DNA of 29,300 nt, taken from positions 1 through 29,300 of the forward strand of contig CALEPX010000008.1 in NCBI GenBank assembly GCA_937911045.1, in the 5' to 3' direction. The notes beneath the pieces were generated by a model. That model had not been told where the DNA came from. It made no database searches and worked only from the letters and a program-made list of their open reading frames with translations. The position numbers and the translations under genes were made by a program. This stretch comes from an uncultured Fretibacterium sp. Its GTDB lineage: Bacteria; Synergistota; Synergistia; Synergistales; Aminobacteriaceae. Positions 8,186 to 14,644 of this stretch are shown piece after piece (position 1 is the stretch's first letter; every line of letters starts with the position of its first letter).

Positions 8186-8269
8186 ATGAAGGAAATTATA
8201 AAACTCGTAAAAGCCCTAACTGAGCTAGTACGAGCCATCACCGACTTAGTTCGGATATTCATTGACTAA
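8186..8269 (+). CDS. 27-residue amphipathic heptad-repeat peptide
   Basis: A very short frame with a strong AAAGGAGGTG 7-8 nt before an ATG. The peptide starts MKEIIK and then repeats a heptad: LVKALTE, LVRAITD, and a third unit of the same pattern ending at the stop. Hydrophobic residues line one face, and Lys/Arg, Glu/Asp and Thr the other, so it would form a strongly amphipathic helix that could lie on a membrane or self-associate. The size and character resemble small type I toxins and phenol-soluble-modulin-like peptides, but no family match is claimed. It is flanked by its own promoter and terminator, and its ribosome binding site can be masked. Function unknown; the regularity of the repeat plus the ribosome binding site argue that it is translated. 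Confidence 0.6.
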   Translation: MKEIIKLVKALTELVRAITDLVRIFID

Positions 8270-8337
8270 AACTTTCCGATTTCGGGCATAAATCCGAGGT
8301 GGGGAAGCCGCCCCATTCATCGGTCGCCCGACGTTGA

Positions 8338-8369
8338 GTGTTGCTCTACCTGCCAGAGCACACTTTTTT
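8338..8369 (+). terminator. Rho-independent terminator of the small peptide unit
   Basis: TGCTCT (8342-8347) pairs with AGAGCA (8355-8360) around a 7-nt loop. The stem extends past one bulged T to GTG/CAC, and a run of six T follows. Confidence 0.85.
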
Positions 8370-8423
8370 CACGCCCAATTATACCCCAAAATCCGCCGCA
8401 ATTCCATCACGTATGAAAATATG

Positions 8424-8456
8424 AAAAACCCCGACGGAAATTTCTTCCCATCGGAG
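8424..8456 (-). terminator. Rho-independent terminator of the giant surface protein gene
   Basis: On the minus strand CTCCGATGG (8456-8448) pairs with CCGTCGGGG (8437-8429), nine pairs including G-T wobbles, followed by five T. It lies about 115 nt after the stop of the 1619-residue protein and faces the terminator of the plus-strand peptide unit. The stretch 8457-8569 between it and the gene shows nothing further. Confidence 0.8.
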
Positions 8457-8569
8457 CTTTCGTTTACACAAGTTTCTTCTGCCTATCAGCCAGACTTCTT
8501 TGGAAACGAGAGTTCACTCTGAAGCTTTACTCTGCTGAGCTGATTTTCTGGCAATTCGTTACTTCTCTG

Positions 8570-11500
8570 TTACTTTCTCTTGCGAATGAATAACGGAGCC
8601 GCAACTAACAACGCTAACGCACCAAATCCGGCATCGCAGCCGCCGCCGCCACCGCTGCTTCTGGGACTGCTGCTGCTTGAAGCAGTGATCGTGAACGAAG
8701 CGTCTTTGGAGTAGTCTTTACCATTAACCGTAGCTTTCATCGTCAACTTCACATCTGTGCTGGTCGCAACCGTCGGAAGCACTACTTTGAACGTAACTGG
8801 GTTGGTATTTCCAAGAGTTGTCGGTACAGTCGTGATGTTTAAACTTGTCGGGTCAAACGTCACTGTCCAATTAACAGAATCATCATCGCTAATTCCGTTG
8901 AGTCTTGCCGTGACATCGAATGAACTGCCAGATGCTATAGTACTTTGAATGCCACTGAGCGTGATCTCAGGAGTAGTAACAGGTTCAGGTCCAGAAGCCG
9001 GAGTAAATGTAACCGTGAGAGTTGCTTCGTCTTTATCTCCAGACGCGTTGTAAGCAGTGACTGTCACATCGTAACTAGCAGCCTCAGTTGTCGGAACAGT
9101 TCCGGTTACAGTGATCGTTCTTCTATCATCGCTGACGTCAGCACTTGCAATTACACCACTTGGGACCGAAGTTGTTGCACTCGCAGCATCATCACCAGTT
9201 GCTGTGAACGTTGCAGTGAATGTGCCATCAGCATTAGCACTGACAGGGTTGGTCTTCGTAGTGATTGCAAATTCGCCCGTAGGCTTTCCTCCACTACCAG
9301 CATCAGCGGTGAAGCTCACAGCCTCGCCATTCTCAGTGTTATAAGCCTCAACAGTGACACCATCAGGAATCTTGAACGAAATAGTTCCGTCGTCGTTGTA
9401 CGTAACCTCTTTGAGTTCATCGACATTGTTGATTACCCAATCTCCTGAGAGCGTGTAAACACCATTGGCAACCGTTGCGACTGTATCCGCTGAAACTGTG
9501 GTAGCCGCGTAATCAGGCTTCGATTCAGCAACCGCGAACACAACCGGCGTGATCCCAAGATCTTCGCCACCCAACACTGCCGTGATCTTGATGGTCTGCT
9601 TGCCGCTCATTCCCTCTGTATTAACGGTGAACTCAACGCCTTTATCGGTTGCTGTGGCAACATAGTCTGTGAATTCCTTGTCGTCAATCGTCAGCTTGAA
9701 ACTGTCAAGCTCTGCACCACCAACGTAGAATGTGTAGTCACTGGCAGCAGCAACTCTTAAGAACTTCTCGCTTGCCTTGGCAGCTTCTTTGACCGTCAAA
9801 CCGTCAATTGTGAAGCTGAACGGATCACCGGAAGCTACAACTGCGTCACCGGAAACTGCGCTCGCGAACTCATCTTCAGAGCCTTCTGATGTGGCATCGA
9901 CAACGCTGATCTTTACATCAACTGAAACTGCGCCTTTGCTGAGTGTCGCAGTAACTGTGAACGTGAAGTCACCAGACACTGCCGCTGCTGCATCAACGCT
10001 GGAAACATACTGACCATCTTCGTCCTCCGCAAACGTGAGCCAATCAGGAAGTGTTTCATCTGTCTTCCACTCAACTTCAGCACTCGTTACATCAGGTGAA
10101 ACTTTGAGAACAAGCGCGTAATCAGCAACTGCGTCAACGCTCACTGTCGTCTCCAAGTCGCCCTTTGCAGCAACGATCTCATAAGCACTCTCGACTACAT
10201 CAGCAGCCTTCTTGACTTCAACTGTCCACTGGTAGTACTTGACCGTGCCGTTATCAAGTGTTGCTTCGATTGTGACAGTCTTGGTCGTGTCTTTAGTCGT
10301 TGTAATTCCATCGATTAACGAGACAAGGATTTCGCCCTTATTAACTTTGACCTCGAACCAGTCAGCACCAGTGAGAACGTTCGCACTCTCAAAGTTGCCG
10401 TCATCGATATCGATTGCGAATCCGTCGTACGTTACGTCGCCTGACTCATTATACGTTGCTTCAGTTACAGCACCCGCCGGCACGTCAAAGCTAACATCGC
10501 TCGAAATGATTCTCAGAGTTACAGCCTCAGTCGTGACGGTAGTTTCTCCTGCACCATCGAGAGTCTTCTTACCCTTAAGCTTGATTTCCCTCTCAACTAC
10601 TGCCTCGTCGTTGTAATCGAACGCTTCGAACGCAATTTCGACTACCGCAGGATCTGCCGTGGTGTCAATGCTTGCCAAATCATCGTATTCATTGTCATCA
10701 ACAAGAACTACAACATTGTCAACCGTGCGCGTGCCACCCTCGACAGGCAACACATACTTGGTCTCCGTCTTAATAGCCGCGTCTCTGAAAACGTAGACGC
10801 CATTCACAAGTTCAGGAGCAGAAGATGTGCTCTTCTTGGTTGTGTAAGCCGTAAGTCCGGTGACTTTGACAAATGCGTTCTCGTCAGGAGCGATTTCAGG
10901 TGATACGAGTTCTAACTCAGCCGTTGAAGTCTCGTCGTTTGTGAAAGCTCCCAAAATGTCCGCAGAACCAATAACGCCGTTAGGAACTTTGATCTTATAG
11001 CTGAAGCCTTTGAATGTTCCAGTAGTGAGATTGTCAATGGTAGCCTTCGAATTTTGGGTGTAAAGATCATCACTCCAAGTTACATCCATAGTTACTTCAA
11101 TATCTTTCGTAGGCAACACATCATCGCTCTTGTACAGGAACGAAATTCCAGTGCTACTCTTCTCGTCAACTATGAAGGATCCTTTGTCATCACCATCATC
11201 ATCATCTTCGCCTACGCTAAAAGCTACCATCATGTACTCCTTGTACTTTTCAACAAGGCTGGCGTCTCCACTAACTATCAACGGAACGGTGATGTAGAAC
11301 TGTCCCTCTTCCCATCTGGCAACCGCGTCCCATTTTGAAGCAGAGGCAGGTACGTCGAACTTTGCGTCACCATGACCAAGCGTCACGAATTGGTGCATAG
11401 CTTTGAGGTAAATTGCCTCGTCGGTCGATAAGATTTCGAAGTCAGCAGATAAAGGACTATCTTCACCGCCATAAGTCAGGTTGCCGTCTGCTCCGGTGAG

Positions 11501-13429
11501 TCCTTTACCTTTAAGAAGAGCAAACTCTGTTCCTCTGACGTCGCCAAGTGAGTGTTCAACTTCGATCGTGGTTTTACCCTCGATTGCGATTTTGTCCGCA
11601 ACCGTAACCGCGAACTCGTCGTCAACGTTGTCCTCAGTGAGTTCCGTGACGAATGTTCCACCGCCGAACGTGAGTTTTCCAGGAAGTTTGACACCGTTCT
11701 TGACGCTGAGTGTTGCCACACCGCTTACATAGATATTGTTGTCAGCAAGTGTACCCTCAACTCGCAATGTGCCACCCTTAACATTGATTGCGTCTCCGGA
11801 AATTTTGTCAGCAACCGTGCCAGTAACGTTACTGCTGCCCTTAATCACGAGCGTACCAGTAGCGCTTCCTTCACCGACCACAAGTGCGCACAAGTCCGCA
11901 CTCTTACTACTAGCCAATTTGAAGTCTTTGCTGAGTGTCGCGTAGTTATTGAAGAACGTAACGCTCTCAACCGTCAACGTCGGCCCTTCTTCTGCTGCAT
12001 CTCCATCAAACGTGATTGTCGCAGGAGTAGTACTACCTTTCACTCCATCGACTACCAACGTTTTGATAGCTGCATCAGCCCTAACGTCGAGAGAACCAAC
12101 ATCCTTATAACTACCGTCCTTCGAAACAGTAACAAGGTTGACCTTTATGTCACCAAGATCGCCGCTAACTCCGAGTGTTTTTTCAAACCCGACTTCGATT
12201 GCAGTGATTTTGACGTTCTTGTTGCCGCCGAAAGGATACGTTGCACCGTTTGCGAATGTAGCTTTGGTTGCTGTGAGCGAGCCTTCGAAATCGGTGTAAG
12301 AATAGTCCGTGTTGTCATCCTCTGTAGTGAAATTGACCGTAGCAAACTTCACAGTGCCTTCGCCATCAAGACCTGCAACATTGACTTCTTTCTTGAACTC
12401 AACCGTTGCACCCTTTTCGACAGCGAGATCCACAGATTTAACATCAGAACTGATTGCTTCTGCTGTATTAACCACGAGTGTACCGCCAGTGACTGCCAGA
12501 GATAAAGGCTCACCGTTTTCTGCCTTCAAAACTCCCTTGTCGCCACCGATTGTGAACGTTCCATTGACTTCAAGATCGCCGTTCATTGTAATTATTGCCG
12601 CAGTAAGATCTTTGCTATTAGGCGCGAACGTCATCGTAGTGTTGATAACGAGAGTGCCTTTTTCGCCCACGGTGTACGTGAGAGCTTCTTCATCAGCACT
12701 GTCAGCCTTAAGCTGATCCACGTTGTTAATTTCGAGTAAGCCGCCGTTATTGACAGTGATACTGCTACCAGAACCTAAATTTTTGATCTTCTTCCCAAGA
12801 ATGAGTTCTCCATTTGCGTCCACGGTGGCATCAGCAAACTGGAACTTATCAAGCTTGGTGTTAAGAGTGAGTGATGAAAGATCGCCACCTGACAGATCAA
12901 CAGTTGTAGGCGTAATTGTAATTGTCTCTGTTCCGTCATCAACATCAACATCAACCTCAACCTTAGAAGACAAAGTACCACTGCCATCAATCGTCAATGA
13001 CGCGACTGAACCCAATGCTGAGCCGGCATGAACTGCGATTCCGGTAACATTAAGCGTGCTTTTATTGCCCAAAGTCAACTTAACATCAATGCCAGCCTGA
13101 TTCGGGAAAGTTTGGTTGTCAACGCTGATATCTACGGGAATGTCAAGTGATTTGGCACTGAACGTAACAGCAGCATTCGTCGACTGGAAGAGTGCTACGA
13201 CGCTATCATCATCACCTACATCCATGCTCGCGCCGGGATACTCTGTAGCAGAATCCCAAATGGCAGTTGCAATATTCTCATTCGTGGTCATCTGCCAGTT
13301 AGCTTTGTCTTCCCATTTGCCACTGTCGCCGCCCTTCCAACGATAATAGTAGGTGTCGGCAAACGCAAATGACGCCGTAAGAACTACCGCGAGAACTGCG
13401 AGTAGAAACACACGCAATTTTCTATTCAA
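8570..13429 (-). CDS. Giant secreted surface protein with Synerg-CTERM sorting tail
   Basis: A 1619-residue protein with a signal peptide (residues 1-24, ending SFAFA). The mature start YYYRWKGGDSGKWEDKANW is typical of large beta-helix adhesin-like proteins. Residues to about 700 are rich in short Gly/Val/Thr/Asn turns (for example GGTLVVNT), consistent with a beta-solenoid. The rest, up to about 1580, looks like a string of Ig/cadherin-like beta domains with acidic Asp/Glu-rich linkers. The last 35 residues are Ser/Gly-rich, then GGGGGCDAGFGALALL, a hydrophobic helix and RKRK: the Synerg-CTERM pattern, with Cys1598 the only obvious Cys. Such tails are thought to be cut and anchored by a dedicated intramembrane protease, not encoded here. 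The start is TTG behind AAAGGAGGAAAA; no ATG is available. No catalytic motif was seen; an adhesin or S-layer-like role is inferred. Confidence 0.88.
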   Translation of the reverse strand: MNRKLRVFLLAVLAVVLTASFAFADTYYYRWKGGDSGKWEDKANWQMTTNENIATAIWDSATEYPGASMDVGDDDSVVALFQSTNAAVTFSAKSLDIPVDISVDNQTFPNQAGIDVKLTLGNKSTLNVTGIAVHAGSALGSVASLTIDGSGTLSSKVEVDVDVDDGTETITITPTTVDLSGGDLSSLTLNTKLDKFQFADATVDANGELILGKKIKNLGSGSSITVNNGGLLEINNVDQLKADSADEEALTYTVGEKGTLVINTTMTFAPNSKDLTAAIITMNGDLEVNGTFTIGGDKGVLKAENGEPLSLAVTGGTLVVNTAEAISSDVKSVDLAVEKGATVEFKKEVNVAGLDGEGTVKFATVNFTTEDDNTDYSYTDFEGSLTATKATFANGATYPFGGNKNVKITAIEVGFEKTLGVSGDLGDIKVNLVTVSKDGSYKDVGSLDVRADAAIKTLVVDGVKGSTTPATITFDGDAAEEGPTLTVESVTFFNNYATLSKDFKLASSKSADLCALVVGEGSATGTLVIKGSSNVTGTVADKISGDAINVKGGTLRVEGTLADNNIYVSGVATLSVKNGVKLPGKLTFGGGTFVTELTEDNVDDEFAVTVADKIAIEGKTTIEVEHSLGDVRGTEFALLKGKGLTGADGNLTYGGEDSPLSADFEILSTDEAIYLKAMHQFVTLGHGDAKFDVPASASKWDAVARWEEGQFYITVPLIVSGDASLVEKYKEYMMVAFSVGEDDDDGDDKGSFIVDEKSSTGISFLYKSDDVLPTKDIEVTMDVTWSDDLYTQNSKATIDNLTTGTFKGFSYKIKVPNGVIGSADILGAFTNDETSTAELELVSPEIAPDENAFVKVTGLTAYTTKKSTSSAPELVNGVYVFRDAAIKTETKYVLPVEGGTRTVDNVVVLVDDNEYDDLASIDTTADPAVVEIAFEAFDYNDEAVVEREIKLKGKKTLDGAGETTVTTEAVTLRIISSDVSFDVPAGAVTEATYNESGDVTYDGFAIDIDDGNFESANVLTGADWFEVKVNKGEILVSLIDGITTTKDTTKTVTIEATLDNGTVKYYQWTVEVKKAADVVESAYEIVAAKGDLETTVSVDAVADYALVLKVSPDVTSAEVEWKTDETLPDWLTFAEDEDGQYVSSVDAAAAVSGDFTFTVTATLSKGAVSVDVKISVVDATSEGSEDEFASAVSGDAVVASGDPFSFTIDGLTVKEAAKASEKFLRVAAASDYTFYVGGAELDSFKLTIDDKEFTDYVATATDKGVEFTVNTEGMSGKQTIKITAVLGGEDLGITPVVFAVAESKPDYAATTVSADTVATVANGVYTLSGDWVINNVDELKEVTYNDDGTISFKIPDGVTVEAYNTENGEAVSFTADAGSGGKPTGEFAITTKTNPVSANADGTFTATFTATGDDAASATTSVPSGVIASADVSDDRRTITVTGTVPTTEAASYDVTVTAYNASGDKDEATLTVTFTPASGPEPVTTPEITLSGIQSTIASGSSFDVTARLNGISDDDSVNWTVTFDPTSLNITTVPTTLGNTNPVTFKVVLPTVATSTDVKLTMKATVNGKDYSKDASFTITASSSSSPRSSGGGGGCDAGFGALALLVAAPLFIRKRK

Positions 13430-13868
13430 AGTAATTTTCCTCCTTTAATATTTCCTTTACAAACATATTCAAAATAAATCGCTAAACCCCACAACGAAAG
13501 AGTGCTTCCGTGTGAAAACTACAAACGCGCGTCCGTGATAAAACACGAACTAAATTTCATTCTTACCCGTTATCCTTTCCTCTGAATAACGTGCGGCCGA
13601 AATCTCCATCGACAGGCTCAAATCGTCCTTGACAGAGAACGCCGCCGCAGGAATTTCCGCCTCCCTTAAAGCGGACACTCCGCAAACGTGAAACCAGTCC
13701 TAATTGAACCGCAGCGTTATACACTTCAAAGCACCTCCTATCCAAATTATCACCTCAGATTTACGCTGTTCACTTTCCTCGACGCACCCTCCCGCGAGAT
13801 GATTTTCGCTAACTCAAGCAGAAGAAACGAAGTCTTTAGAACAACGATTTGAAGGATACGTCGTTAAT
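13430..13868 (-). other. Long (~440 nt) leader region of the giant surface protein gene
   Basis: The only good minus-strand promoter upstream of the giant gene lies at 13875-13904, so the transcript would have a leader of about 440 nt. It contains several short hairpins, for example GCGGA-GTG-TCCGC near 13680 and CGTG-TTTTAT-CACG near 13540, and one small frame with a good ribosome binding site (13563-13724). It matches no riboswitch class that I recognise. No terminator was noticed between the promoter and the gene. The stretch could hold a regulatory RNA, a leader peptide or a separate small gene. Confidence 0.4.
13563..13724 (-). CDS. Possible 53-residue Gly/Arg-rich small protein in the leader
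   Basis: A GTG start with AGGAGG 9 nt upstream opens a 53-codon frame. A TTG seven codons earlier, with its own GAGGTG, is an alternative start giving 60 residues. The product is basic and Gly-rich (contains VRFKGGGNSCGG and FGRTLFRGKDNG), has two Cys, no signal peptide and no membrane segment. I do not recognise it. It may be a real small gene, a leader peptide, or a chance frame across a structured RNA; the base composition is more GC-rich than the flanks. Confidence 0.25.
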   Translation of the reverse strand: MYNAAVQLGLVSRLRSVRFKGGGNSCGGVLCQGRFEPVDGDFGRTLFRGKDNG

Positions 13869-13874
13869 GCGAGA

Positions 13875-13904
13875 ATTATACACGCAAAAATACATAAAAT
13901 GCAA
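13875..13904 (-). promoter_or_regulatory. Probable promoter for the giant surface protein transcript
   Basis: On the minus strand TTGCAT (13904-13899) and a consensus TATAAT (13880-13875) are separated by 18 bp. It is divergent from the hpf promoter about 100 bp away. Confidence 0.55.
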
Positions 13905-13996
13905 GCCCCAAAATTCACAAATTCACTCCGAACATTCTCAGAACATTCTCACGCGAAATATTTGCGGAGTTTTCACAAGCGCGGATGAATTTCTGC

Positions 13997-14005
13997 TGCT
14001 ATAAT
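13997..14005 (+). promoter_or_regulatory. Extended -10 promoter of the hibernation factor gene
   Basis: TGC directly precedes a consensus TATAAT (14000-14005), giving an extended -10 element about 40 bp before the start codon. No convincing -35 was found. Confidence 0.55.
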
Positions 14006-14046
14006 TAATCCGCAATTAGATTAACCAAAGGAGGTTTATTTTCAGA

Positions 14047-14580
14047 ATGGAAATCAGATTTGTGCAGCGTGGTGCTGAAATTGACGACCGACTCAGGGAA
14101 TACATGGAGAAGAAAATCTCCAAGATGGAAAAATTCTTCAAGAAAATTCTGAATTGCCAAATCGTCGTGACACATCACAAGGGAAGTTTCAATGTCGAGA
14201 CGACAGCCAATGCGAACGGAGTAATTTTGCGCGCAGAAGAGGACGCTCCCGAACCGAGAAAAGCGTTTGACCAGTCACTCAAGAATCTTGAACGCCGAAT
14301 CAAACGTTACAATTCGTACTTGAAGGACAGGGCGCAACTTGGTGCGGAAGAAATTTCATTCAGTCTTGAGGAAGCTCCTGAGCAATCGGCAAGTGACGCT
14401 CCAGTGATTGACAAGAACAAGAAAGTTCAGCTTCACCCGATGGATCCTGTTGAGGCGATCATGCAAATGGAATTGATAGAACACTCGTTCTTCATGTTCC
14501 AGAATGCCGACACTGGCGAAGTGAACGTTGTGTACAAGCGCAAGAATAATTCGTACGGATTAATCGAACCGGAACGTTAA
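14047..14580 (+). CDS. hpf: Ribosome hibernation promoting factor, long form
   Basis: A 177-residue HPF/RaiA family protein. The N-terminal ~100 residues form the ribosome-binding S30AE domain: MEIRFVQRGAEIDDRLREYM, EKFFKKI, and an RR-type basic stretch LERRIKRYNSYLKDRA. After an acidic linker (about 105-130), the C-terminal domain begins at KNKKVQLHPMDPVEAIMQME and includes HSFFMFQNADTGEVNVVYKR and GLIEP, the dimerisation domain that lets long HPF join two 70S ribosomes into 100S particles. The length is typical of the long form. The ATG lies 13 nt after AAAGGAGG, a slightly long spacing. It is a single-gene unit with its own promoter and terminator. Confidence 0.96.
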   Translation: MEIRFVQRGAEIDDRLREYMEKKISKMEKFFKKILNCQIVVTHHKGSFNVETTANANGVILRAEEDAPEPRKAFDQSLKNLERRIKRYNSYLKDRAQLGAEEISFSLEEAPEQSASDAPVIDKNKKVQLHPMDPVEAIMQMELIEHSFFMFQNADTGEVNVVYKRKNNSYGLIEPER

Positions 14581-14636
14581 AAAAATTTCCCCCGTGAATC
14601 GCGTGATTTGAATTTGCGAAACATGGGGGATTTTTT
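14579..14636. terminator. Bidirectional Rho-independent terminator
   Basis: TCCCCCGTG (14588-14596) pairs with CATGGGGGA (14622-14630), nine pairs with one wobble. Six T follow on the plus strand (hpf) and, after AAA, seven T follow on the minus strand, ending the operon whose last gene stops at 14645. Confidence 0.85.
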
Positions 14637-14644
14637 GTTGCGTG

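Larger units (their letters stand above)
8112..8369 (+). ncRNA. Candidate structured small transcript encoding a 27-residue peptide
   Basis: The stretch between the extended -10 promoter and a strong terminator would give a transcript of about 260 nt. In the leader, GCCTCC (8150-8155) can pair with GGAGGT (8173-8178), hiding the ribosome binding site of the peptide gene at 8186. After the peptide stop, three nested stems can form: TCGGGC (8282-8287) with GCCCGA (8326-8331), CCGA (8294-8297) with TCGG (8320-8323), and TGGGG (8300-8304) with CCCCA (8311-8315). The pairings are visible by eye; stability was not calculated. It could be a type I toxin mRNA, another regulated small mRNA, or a structured RNA that happens to encode a peptide. 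It matches no RNA family that I recognise. Confidence 0.45.

Noticed and set aside
8334..8522. A 62-codon plus-strand frame after the small peptide unit
   Set aside because: It runs through two terminator hairpins and has no ribosome binding site.
8945..9448. A 167-codon plus-strand frame
   Set aside because: Another reverse-strand shadow of the giant gene, with no signal of translation.
11552..12505. A 317-codon open frame on the plus strand
   Set aside because: It lies wholly opposite the giant surface protein gene, has no ribosome binding site or recognisable domain, and its composition (rich in Arg, Ser, Cys) is typical of the reverse of an Asp/Thr/Val-rich coding strand.
13563..13868. 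RNase P RNA, tmRNA, 6S RNA or a known riboswitch in the giant gene leader
   Set aside because: I looked for the RNase P GAGGAAAGTCC core, tmRNA ends, and TPP, cobalamin, SAM, T-box, glycine and c-di-GMP motifs; only scattered partial matches (such as GAGGAAAGT) were found.
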